Shown here: positions 6,991-16,675 of the stretch, in pieces
How the letters are laid out: each line of letters begins with the position of its first letter
Numbering within the stretch: the first letter of the stretch is position 1
NCBI GenBank assembly: GCA_008015855.1
Contig: SSGK01000039.1
Location: forward strand, 1 to 17,210
DNA from: Candidatus Altimarinota bacterium
Lineage (GTDB): Bacteria; Patescibacteriota; Gracilibacteria; BD1-5; UBA2023
Direction: 5' to 3'
Length of the DNA stretch: 17,210 nucleotides
The notes under the pieces: generated by a model
Seen by the model: only the letters and a program-made list of their open reading frames with translations
Database searches by the model: none
What the model was told of the DNA's origin: nothing
Program-made: the position numbers and the translations under genes

Positions 6991-8550
6991 ATGTTCGATA
7001 TCACGTCTTTTATACGAGAGAAAATCTTTCGTCGTCCGAAGCTCGTCGTACAAGCAGGTGAGGAGCTTTCAGAAAAGCAAACTACGAAGCTTGGATACTT
7101 TCTTTTGTACTGTATGTTTGCTGCCATTCTTATGTCAGCACAGTGGACGCTCTCGATAATTCGTGAGATTCCAACACAACCGAATACGGTGCCAAATTGT
7201 GTGAGCACTCTCCTCGATGTGCTTAAGCTCAATAGCTCGAATTATTCATTTCAAGAAGATGCCTATAACTACAATTATGGAAGTTATTATGGTGGATACA
7301 GTTATAATAGTTGTAATCTTGTTTCCGGAACTCCACGCTACGACTTTACAGAATCGTATAATGCCCTCCGAGAAGTAGGACTCTCGATTCATGCATACGG
7401 ACAAGAGCTTCAAAGTCTTGAATCACAAAAGAATACTATCTCATATAAGCTGAAGAACTCTCGAGATCAGTACAATACGGCTCTTATCGAAAATATCTCC
7501 GAAGAAAAAAAACGCGCATATGATAAGGATGAAACTCGCGAAGAGGTAAAATGATCTGAGAAACAATTAGTGGATTTAGAATGAAAAATCACTGAAACAA
7601 AGGCAAAAATAGAGACGATTCGAAGCGAGAACCGATGAAAGCGAACTACTCTTGAGCTCCAATACAATACCGCAGAGAGTGATTATAAGGTTGCATATCT
7701 CATGTATCGTCTCATTGTTGCGGTACTTTCTCTCGCATTTGCGGCAATCGTATTTGCAGTACTCTATCGAATCTATATCCGACAAAAGATAGTAAATAGT
7801 CCTCATGCTATTATCTTTTCCGTAGCAACATTTGCATATGGATTGGTATTATTGCAGATTACAGGAATGTTCCTCTGGGATATTATTCCGCATAAGTTTT
7901 TTGCACTGTTGATGGAATTCCTCGTAGTATTCAAGCCAATTCTCTACCTCGTACAGTTCCTCTGGCCAATTCTCATTATTGCCGTGTTTGGATATCTTGT
8001 ATTCCGTATCCAGAAGAGGCTCTACTCTCCACAAAATGTACTCAAGCGATTTATCTCCGATAAAAAATGTCCAAATTGTGGAAATGCAGTTGATTTTACG
8101 AAACCATTCTGCCCACTCTGTGCGCATGAGATTCAAATCGATTGTCCACACTGTCATGTTCTCACTCTCAAGGGAATGCCATTCTGTTCGAGTTGTGGTG
8201 GAAAACTTCCAGAGACGAATGCAGTCACGCATGATGAAAAACGTGTATATGATACGGTACTCGCAAATTCCCTCGAATCAATCGATATAACGCCGTATGC
8301 AGGAGTTATTTTTACAGGACAGAGTGGAGAGAGCTTTACGATGAAACGAGCTAATATCATCCGTCTTGTGGTGTCTATTACGACTCGATTTAACAAGACA
8401 GAATTTGCTCCGAATGAACTCCTTCCAATCGTCCATGAAGTACTCTCACATCTCACTGATAAATTGCCAAAGAGCGAGATCGAACGAGTAACGGGACGAA
8501 TCCATGCTTGGATTCAATCCGGATGAACCGTTGAGTTCTTGAAGAAATAA
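6991..8550 (+). CDS. Multi-pass membrane protein with coiled coil and double zinc ribbons (TGA read as Gly)
   Basis: The 519-aa protein runs from ATG 6991 to TAA 8548-8550, joined across four TGAs (7552, 7582, 7636, 8524). I do not recognise the family as a whole. Order: membrane segment at about 34-56; a Tyr/Asn/Gly/Ser-rich stretch at about 90-110 (YNYNYGSYYGGYSYNSCN); a charged coiled coil at about 135-235; three membrane segments at about 239-262, 272-294 and 310-338; then two zinc-ribbon-like units, C360-x2-C363/C374-x2-C377 and C385-x2-C388/C399-x2-C402, as in DZANK-type double zinc ribbons. A soluble helical C-terminal region of about 110 residues follows. The coiled coil between the first two membrane segments is probably extracytoplasmic and the zinc ribbons cytoplasmic. 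A sensor or scaffold role is possible but unproven. Confidence 0.82.
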
Positions 8551-8551
8551 T

Positions 8552-8580
8552 AAAAATACCCGATTATCGGGTATTTTTTT
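8552..8580. terminator. Bidirectional hairpin terminator between the zinc-ribbon and giant protein genes
   Basis: A 12-bp perfect stem (arms 8552-8563 and 8567-8578, loop TTA) is flanked by A and T runs, serving both convergent genes. The minus-strand gene's TAA stop (8579-8581) abuts it and overlaps the T-run. Confidence 0.9.
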
Positions 8581-11500
8581 AAAGGGATTGTATAAGGGAT
8601 TCATGGATGTATCCTTCTGATGCATCATCCAATTGTACTTTCCACCATTTTCCTGTTTTTCCGATGAGTGAGATATGGGTTCTTCCAGGGAGTATCGCTT
8701 TGATTTTACTCAAGGCATTTGGTGCGGTACGTACAAAAACCATTCCATAACTCGTAATAAGTCATTTTCCAGTTAAAGGTGTATCTGGAGTGGCTGGTGG
8801 AGTATCTCGAAGGTAGAATGTTTTTACGTATCACTCCTTTCTTCCAGCACGAATCTTTGTCCAGCCATTTTCTTCACCGAGAATCTCTACGCGAGTATCA
8901 TGCGATAAGAATGCGATAACATTATTTCTCAGAACTTTTGGACTCGAACGCATGCGGAGTTCTCCATAGGAGTTTACATAGCGGAAGAGGAGTTTGTTGG
9001 TAATATTTTCTGTTATTGTATCGAGGAGATCTTGTTCTTTTGCTTCTGTACTCGTTACTCTGATTGAAAAGTTTTCGATAAATTGAGCGAGAACCATTTT
9101 CTTTACCTGATTTTCAGAAGTATCATCTTGAATTGTTTGGAGTATTTCTCGAATGCGTTGTTCGATGATAGCTTGTTCAGATGAAGGAGCTGTTTTTTCT
9201 ATGTGCTTCTTAATCTGATAGGTGGTATTTCGGATATCACGGAGAACCGTCTGAGGAAGTGCTCCATTTACGATTCGAGTCGTATCAGGAAGATTCTCCA
9301 AGAGAGCTCGTACCTTATCAGTATAGTAACTTGGACGATATGTTATAGAAGGGGTTTCGGTTTTTTCTCCCCCAGTCGTTATGAGACACTTTCCATCATA
9401 GATACTTGCTGACATATCTCCATTTGGGCATATATCTGCCTTTGGAAGAGGAATGCTTCGTCCTTTTCCACCTCATCCAGACGGTGAAGAAGGTGGAGGA
9501 TTGTTGATGGTTCCTGTATTGGTTGTACCAGTTTGGGTGTTGCCAGTATTGGTTGTTCAAGAATTTGTCGTTCCTGTATTCGTTGTTCAAGAGTTCGTAC
9601 TTCCCGTACTTGTTGTTCCACTGTTTGTACTGCCACTGTTTGTGGAACCGGTGTTGGTCGTTCAAGAGTTTGTACTTCCTGTATTCGTTGTTCCGCTATT
9701 TGTACTTCCTGTATTCGTGGTACCGGTATTCGTTGTTCCGCTATTTGTGGAACCAGTGTTCGTGGAACCAGTATTCGTCGTCCCACTTCCATTTTGATTC
9801 GGATGAACGGTAAGATTTGCACTACATACACCACTTCCACTCGTATTTCCTACTTCTATCTGATATGAATAATTTCCTGTTTGTGTCGGTGCAAGATTGA
9901 ATGCTCCACTCGATGAGGTGAGGATTCATGATCCGATAAGTACGATAGAAGTTGCATTCTCACTCGTCCAAGTAAGAGTCGCTCCCGATCCAAGGATGAT
10001 ATCACTCGGAAGGATTGAGAGATTACAAGTAGGCGGAGTGGTTGGAGGAAGGGAAGTTGCAGAGAGGAGTGCAAAATATGAAAAACGATTCGTACTAAAC
10101 GTGAGTGATCCACTCGCATTTACACTATATTCTCCATAAGGAGTTCATACGTCCGTCCAAGTATAACCATCTTCCGTCGTGATAACTCGGTATTTTTCCC
10201 CAGGAGTCAGATTGTTATACTGAATAATAGCAGGCTGTGAAAGTACCATTCCCACTCCGAGCTGATCCGCTCAGATATGGAGAATCTTTTTTACATTGAG
10301 GCTCGTTGGTACAATATCATCCGGAAGGATTCGTGCATTTTTTGAGAGGAAGAGATTCGTTGGCACGTCTTCTCAGAGGATAAATCCTCCGTTCCACTTG
10401 AGATTTCCGCTGGATGAAAGGAGCTCATTCACACGGGTACTTCCTGTCTGAAATGTAATACTATCACCCGAAAGGAGTGAGAGAATCGTCTCACCACTCA
10501 TATTATTCACAAGGAGTACTCCTGTATTCGCAAGCGTCGTTGGAACGGTTGTATTGTTAAACTTCGTGAGAATGCTATTTCCCGTATAACTTGGTTGAAT
10601 AAGTGTATTTCCGAGGATGAGTGGAGTACTTCCTGTTCCGAGGCTTCCTGTATAGGTAGTTTCGGTGTATTGATTGCTGAAGGCACGGATGGTATAGATC
10701 GGATGATTTCGACTATTGACTTGTCCAGTATAACGAGAAAGGGGTTCCTTTACTTCTTTGAGAGAAATATTTTTGAGGGATTCTGCTCCGGTTCCACCAG
10801 CAAGTCGGGTATATCCTGCCTTGGTACTATCATAGTTTCATTCTACATTGTATCAGATATTTGCGAGAATATTCGTTCCAGATACCTGATAAGCGACATT
10901 GTATCGACTGATATTCACTGGAGTAGTAACAATATCATCTTCGAGCCAACTTCGAGTTCAAAAGTAATCACGATCGTTCTTTCCATAGAGTGCATTATAT
11001 ACCTTTCCATAGACCGAACGATAGTCGATACCAACGCCCAATGAATTTGCTTTTGTATTCTTGATGCTGAGTGTTCCGTATATTTTCTGGTTTAGATTAT
11101 TTCGGAGGGTAGAATTCGATGTGATAACATACATTCCTCCTGCATCTCCATGATCCGTTCAGAGTGTCGTATTTACTTTATTCGTGCGTCAGAATTCTGA
11201 AAAAATCACAATCGTAATATCTTCTGTATTTTTCACTTTGTTAAAGAATCCGGTTACCGCTTCACCGAGGAATCGAAGATTTCTATTTTGTGTCTCGATC
11301 TGATCTCCATGGGTATCATATCATCCATAGCCACCCATATAGTACGATCGTCCGATATCGTTATTCAAGAGAACTTCGAGGAATTTGAAGATGTTTTTCA
11401 TATCTCCATTTGCTCCGGTAGGTCAGCCTTGTGCCTGAGATGTCTTCCCGATATCGCTAATATTCACTGCATTTTTAAAGAGGGAAGTAGTATCGCCCGG

Positions 11501-14023
11501 ATAGCTTCTTGTTCGCATAATATCAGCGATAACATCGATATGTTTTTTATAGCTGCCATTGGATGGATTCGTAAGGATGATACTTCCTCCGAGATTCACA
11601 TACCTTCCTCAGCGAAATACATTTGGAGACTTTGCTCCGAGAGAAATGGTATGAGAACTCTCAAATTCTTTCATCACGAGTTGTCAGAATACTCCGAGTG
11701 CGGTTGCAGCGGTGGTATTATCGTATGATGCCATTTGTTTTGCAGCAGCATCATGATCCTGAGAGTGCTTTGGAGTTCCAACACGATTGAAGATAGTGAG
11801 ATATCCCGCATCATAGAGTGACTTAAAACTATCACTCATTCCGCTTCCGTATGCGAGATAGCTATTCATCGCATGATTTGCATCGAGCATCGTAAGATCA
11901 CTTCAGGAGAGGACGATGCTTCCCGATTCATTCGTTCGGTAGTTTACATAGGTATCGTATTCATTTGTCGGGATGACATTGTTGAGATAGTCATTTCCTC
12001 CATAGAGCTCGATAAATACCAGTCTTCATGGGATATTGTCGAGTGTGTGATCATCCGCTCAATCACTCGTATAGGACTTATCCCATCCCCGAAGGAGTAC
12101 ATATTCTGGCATAGAGAGGATAAGACTCAATGTTCCACGGATTTTTTCAAGCATGTACGTATTCTTGCTTGGTGTTACCGGAATAACGGCTCCACTCTGA
12201 TCATGGGTGAGAAAGTAGGTAATCTTTGTGCTTACATCTTCGGGAAGTGTCTTTCCACCCAGAAGGGTTGAACGCATGAATTCATAGATTCCTGAGGCAG
12301 AATATATATCAGCCTCAAGAGTACTTACGGAATCAAACTCGATTTCACCACCAGTTATCTGGATAGTTTGTTCTCCCGAAATATAGCGCCCCTGACGAAT
12401 CACGAGTTTTTTGTTATTTCCCACGTATTCTCCATCATCGATAAATAGGGAATTTCCTCATTGCTTGAAATATCCGGCAGGAAAAAGAGTGCTCGCACCT
12501 ACGATATTACCACTTCCTCCATCTTCGAGGGTAAATGATCCAGAAAGCACATTCATAGTTCCACTGAACGTATTTCATGAATGTGTAATCCAAGGAATAT
12601 TTTCACTCGTAACCATTCGTCGATAGGCAGGAAGTATCGTATTGATATTGATAGAACCCGTCGAAGTATTATAGACAAAGTAATTAGTCGCACTGATCCA
12701 TGCATTCTGTGTTCCGGTGGTTATCCATTTTTTATTATCGTCAAATCCATCTCGACCGAATACGCTTCCTGGATAGTATGGAGTCCAGTTAAGCCTGCGG
12801 AGAAGATTAGCATCCAGGATATTTGGATCGATCGCCGTATTGGAATCATTCGCATGGAGGAGTTTTACGGTTCCTATGGTGAGTTCAAGAGGATTCTTAA
12901 AACGTATTCCATTCATAGCCTTGTCGGTATACATCATGTCGCTCGTCAGGAGTTGGCGTACTGATACGTACATATCAAAATTATTCGCTTCAATATTGGC
13001 TGCAATGATATCGAGCTCTTCTCGGGTTGGTGTGTCATGGATATAGAATCGATACATTCTGTCCGCGAGAAAGAGGGCAATCTGCTTGGATCGTTTTGCA
13101 AAAATGTAATCAATCGCGTTGTCAGTGAGTCCGTTATTTCAGAGAATACTTGTTTCCATAGCGACCAAGTCGAGAGTGCCGCTGGTGGTATTGTAGAATG
13201 GAAAATTCGCTCCACCTACGAGTTCTCCCGTGAGAAATGCAATCGCGGAACCGGTATTGTGATATATGCTATCATAGCTGACTACGTGAGTATTAGGATC
13301 TGCACGGAGTCATGTAAGAATGCGGGCGAGTGCTTTTACATCGGATTCTTCATAATTTCGTATGTCATTGTTATCGATCGATTTATGTGGTTCATATTCT
13401 CCCATGAGAAAAAGTTGGAGGAGTTCTCGTGCGTAGTTTTCGTTTGGATTTTTTGGATTGTTCTGATTGAAGAGATCAAGGTATGCTCATTCCGCATAAT
13501 CACCGGGATTTCCATTATTGAACAAGAGTCGCTTCACGAGGGTCTTATAATCGGTGAACATGTATTGAAAAAGAAGATTGTGCTGTTCAAAAATATCCTT
13601 TGCTGTTATCTTTGTTCCATCTGTTCCAACAGAATAAATATCCTCGAAAAGTCCGAGAAATTTGCGCTTTGCCTCATACGGATCTTTGTAGAGGATGAGC
13701 TGATAGAGGCGTGATGTGTGACTTCCATCTCACCAGTTAAAACCAGATGCGGTATAATTTGCAATAGTTTGATTGAAGTCAGTTCTATCCGGTCCATTTC
13801 TATCCGGAAAGAGGATATCGATAGCGCTTGCAGCGCTTCCAGCAAAATAGAGAGCATCTATCTGTGATTGTGTTGCTCCAAAAAGTGCAGCAGTAGCCAG
13901 GTGTTCTGCTTTTTCTCGTGACCAAGGAGTTGAACTGTTATTGGTAGGAACAGCGAAGCTTCCGGCCAGCATCTCAAGTATAAGAAAGAGGACGAGTGCA
14001 AATGCGAGTATTCGACGAAACAT
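8579..14023 (-). CDS. Giant secreted DUF1800-DUF1501 fusion with Ig-like, repeat linker and SH3-like domains (TGA read as Gly)
   Basis: 1,814 aa, ATG 14023 to TAA 8579-8581, with 28 in-frame TGAs by my count and no TAA/TAG. Order: signal peptide 1-24 (ends AGSFA). DUF1800 from about residue 35, with REKAEHLATAALFGA, NENYARELLQLFLMGEYE and ALARILT-G (TGA, residue 238); it closes near 650 with LSLILSMPEYVLLRG, and about 480-585 looks like an insert. DUF1501 at about 664-1050, with RLVFIELYGGNDYLNN, GGYG-G-YDTHGD (TGA 901), IVIFSEF-G-RTNK (TGA 945), L-G-TDHGDAGG (TGA 955) and SWLEDD. Ig-like region at about 1335-1408. Pentapeptide linker 1415-1504. Two bacterial SH3-like domains at about 1680-1738 and 1753-1814. 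DUF1501 is related to the sulfatase/alkaline phosphatase fold; DUF1800 and DUF1501 are usually separate neighbouring genes. SH3-like domains suggest cell-wall binding. The substrate is unknown. It starts 11 bases after the NicO gene stop. Confidence 0.92.
9512..9781 (-). repeat. 15-bp-period tandem repeat coding 18 pentapeptides [S/T]TN[T/S]G
   Basis: Exactly 270 bases encode 18 successive pentapeptides ending in Gly (TTNTG, STNTG, STNSG and variants TTSTG and NTQTG). The fifth codon is GGT, GGA, GGC or TGA (TGA at 9557-9559, 9587-9589 and 9662-9664). Codons vary between copies, so the repeat is old or under protein-level selection. It forms a flexible, probably surface-exposed linker between the Ig-like and SH3-like parts. 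Confidence 0.95.
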
Positions 14024-14033
14024 AGAGAGGAAA

Positions 14034-15488
14034 TTAGAGGATGATAGAGCTTATGTAGATACTGCTTCCTAGTAGGAAAATGGATGAGAGAAGTGGGGTA
14101 TAGCGTACGATCGGAGGGGCTACTTGGAAGGTATAGCGCTTAAAGAGTGAAAGTCCGATTACTACTATGGCGAGGCAAGTGAATATCCCGACTCAAAAGA
14201 GAAAGAGAAGGGGAAGTATCCATTCCATTTTTCCGACAGAAAACAAGAGAAGGAAGATGCTCCATCAAAATATACAAGGTGTGAGTCATGAGAGGATTGC
14301 AAGAACCCATGGTATGCGAGTGTTTTTTACTGCTTCCTCTTCGTCTCTCTGAGGAGGTTTCCGTATTTCGGAAAGATTTCTTACTACCAGGTAGATGGTT
14401 ACTCCGGTCAGCACCAAGATGCTCCATTTTTGAATGTGTTGAAAGTAGAGACTCGGATCGTGGAGGATGAAGAGGAATTTTGCGATCAGTGCTACAACGA
14501 GGATATCGAGAATATGTACGACACTAAATATTCATGCATAGAGAAAACCTCCAAAAAGAGTGACGCGTCTATCGATAACGTATGATGCAAGAATGCTTTT
14601 TGAATGTCATGGTCAGAATGCATGGAGGAATCCGAGTGAAAAAAGAAGAAGTGCAACACTGGAAAATGATATAGACTCTATTCATTCGCTCCATTGTCGA
14701 ATGGTTTTGAGTGTCTTTTCAAAAAGTACTCCTCACCAGACTCCACTGCTCGCATCGGTAAGGGTGTGTTTTTGAGTAGGAGTCTTATTTCTGTATTCGC
14801 GTGGGGTTTGCCATGGTCCTGGTTCGGGATTGAGTGGATTCCAAGAATTAGAGAGTTCTTCTTTATCCGTGTAACCATCTTTATCTGTATCTTTTTCCAG
14901 TGGTGATGTTTGGTATATTGATTCTTCATTATCAGAGAGACCGTCATCGTCGCTATCAATATTTTTATTTTTACTCTGAATAATCGATCGTTCTGCTTTG
15001 GTATAAGAGGATGTCATAATAATCGTATCAATTTTTCCTCCGGATTGAGTGTAGATATTTATCCTATTTGTCTGAAGGGGGATATCATTACAGAAAGAGT
15101 TTTCTATCTGAAGTGTCTCAGTATTCTCCTTGCAGAGAAGGGTATAGGAAATAGGGAATCATGCCGAATATATCTCATCAACCATGAGTCCATCCAGGAT
15201 GGAAAAATCTCACCAATCACAACCTTGGATGGATTGATGGGTTTTGATGTATTGGTAGAGGATATTTTTCTGTTGATAGTATGTATCGATATTGAGTGAT
15301 TCGGGTGGTATTCCAGACGTAAGAAGGATCTTATCAATCTGTACCGGGTGGATGTATATGACCTCGGTAATCTTATCAGAAGCGAGTGTCAGTGTGGTAT
15401 TGCTTACGTCGCGTGGGTGGGCAAAGATGCTTCTCGGTATAAGAAACAGCTCTATGAAAACAAGGATGCAAAATACAAACAACTTCAT
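14034..15488 (-). CDS. NicO-family nickel/cobalt transporter-like protein with TSP3-like calcium motifs (TGA read as Gly)
   Basis: 484 aa, ATG 15488 to TAA 14034-14036, with ten TGA-Gly codons. A signal peptide (LFVFCILVFIELFLIPRSIFA) is followed by an exported domain beginning AHPRDVSNTTLTL, the place where NicO proteins often have 'AHPLGNF...'. At 178-211 are thrombospondin type-3-like acidic loops (DSDDDGLSDNEE and DTDKDGYTDKEEL). From about 265 the protein is a multi-pass membrane domain with the family motif LGFLHAF-G-P-G-HSK (His289, His295; both glycines are TGA) and a second motif LS-G-LTPCIF-G-W. NicO proteins move Ni2+ or Co2+ across the membrane; here the metal is not shown. About ten bases separate it from the giant DUF1800-DUF1501 gene, so they are probably co-transcribed. 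Confidence 0.88.
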
Positions 15489-15638
15489 AAGGATGAAATG
15501 ATTGATATGAGTGTTTGTGTTTTTGTTTTCTTTGCTATACTTTCTGAGTATTCTACATGGATTTAGTTATTGTCAAAATAATTATATTTCGTATAGTATA
15601 AAATATTAGTACATAAAAACCTTTACTGGAAAAGTAAA
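15489..15638. promoter_or_regulatory. Divergent promoter region between the NicO and SPL-like genes
   Basis: On the plus strand TTGTCA (15570-15575), a 16-base spacer and TATAGT (15592-15597) form a likely promoter for the radical SAM gene. On the minus strand TTGACA (15571-15576) with an AT-rich TAGAAT 15 bases on could drive the NicO operon. The two -35 boxes overlap, so the promoters may compete. No RNA gene is seen here. Confidence 0.5.
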
Positions 15639-16622
15639 ATGATACTTTACATTGAACAAGATATTCTTGAAAATCCAAGAACTCAGATTTTCCTCGATAA
15701 ATATCCTCGGGCGGAGCGGGTAATTATCCGAAATTATAAAAATATCTTTGATAAGAAAATTCCGTACCCCATCGATGATTGCATGATACTAGCAGCACTC
15801 CATGGAAATCACATAACTGAATGTCCGCCATGATATGATCTCTATGATCATTCATTCTTCTTTAAAACATCGATCGGTTGCTTGTTTGATTGTGATTACT
15901 GTTACCTAAAGGGGGCTTTTGAAAATCATACTATGAAGGTATTCTTCTTGAATTATGAAGAAATTCAGGATTCAATTCGAACAACGATTCAGTCCGTTCG
16001 AGAAAAGGATCCGCATGGTTCGATTATATTTTATGCGAGTGACTATTCGGATATCCAATGATTTGATATCCTTTCGGGATTCAATGAATCATTTATTCCG
16101 TTCTTTGAGCAATTTGAAGGTGTTATCTGTGAGTCGAGAACAAAGTCTGCCAATATTTCTACACTCCGTTCATTCAAAGATGCTCCAAATAATTTTGAAG
16201 TAGCCTTTTCTCTGAATCCTGAGGCAATTATCGCCCAATTTGAACATAAATCTGCATCACTCTCTCTGCGGATTGAAGCGATTAATACGCTTCTTGATAC
16301 TGGATGGAAGGTGTGATTGCGTTTTCTCCCACTTTTGCCAGTTCCTGGATACGAATCTATGTATCGTGACTTTTTAGAGCACGTTGCTACGTCCGTTGAT
16401 TTCTCAAGGGTTCACTCTTTTTCGGTGGGATCACTCCTCTATACAAAAGCGGACTATCGCGTCATGCAAAAAAAGGTTCCAGGATTCTCACTGCTCTACC
16501 AGATAGAACAAGATACGGAAGATGGATTTCTTCGATTTCCTCTACCGGTACGAACGTATTTTTATAAGTTATTCCGTGAGTTTCTTCCGAAAGAAAAAAC
16601 GAGCATTTGTCTCGATGTATAG
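15639..16622 (+). CDS. Spore photoproduct lyase-like radical SAM protein (TGA read as Gly)
   Basis: 327 aa, ATG 15639 to TAG 16620-16622, with TGA-Gly at 15831, 16059 and 16314. The radical SAM cluster motif is C81-x3-C85-x2-C88 (SIGCLFDCDYCYLKGAF). The following sequence matches the SplB pattern: a late EVAF-SLNPEAIIAQFEHKSASL-R-EA block and GWKV-G-LRFLPLLPVPGYESMY, where SPL has 'G(Y/W)xVxxxxxPI'. Spore photoproduct lyase uses a 4Fe-4S cluster and S-adenosylmethionine to split the spore thymine dimer. Non-spore-formers carry homologues of unclear function, and this organism type is not known to form spores. The start is the first ATG after a good promoter; no strong Shine-Dalgarno is seen (only GGAAAAG about 10 bases upstream). 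Confidence 0.85.
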
Positions 16623-16650
16623 TTGCATTTATTTGTATTTTATATATAGT
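16623..16650 (+). promoter_or_regulatory. Probable promoter of the lamin-tail gene
   Basis: TTGCAT (16623-16628), 16 bases and TATAGT (16645-16650), right after the previous gene's stop. The implied leader is about 20 bases with no Shine-Dalgarno. Confidence 0.45.
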
Positions 16651-16675
16651 ACTTTTGTTGTTTTTCCCCATTCGT

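Noticed and set aside
9453..9797. Plus-strand open frame of 114 aa, almost all Val/Pro/Phe repeats
   Set aside because: It is the antisense shadow of the Thr/Asn/Gly pentapeptide repeat in the giant protein; low complexity with no start signal.
9379..9840. Minus-strand 153-aa frame rich in VPRTLVPQI repeats
   Set aside because: It is another frame of the same pentapeptide repeat; the true frame continues DUF1501 upstream and the SH3-like domains downstream.
11288..11728. Plus-strand 146-aa open frame, and similar long plus-strand frames across 8600-15500
   Set aside because: All lie antisense to the DUF1800-DUF1501 and NicO genes, show no family resemblance and arise from their codon pattern.
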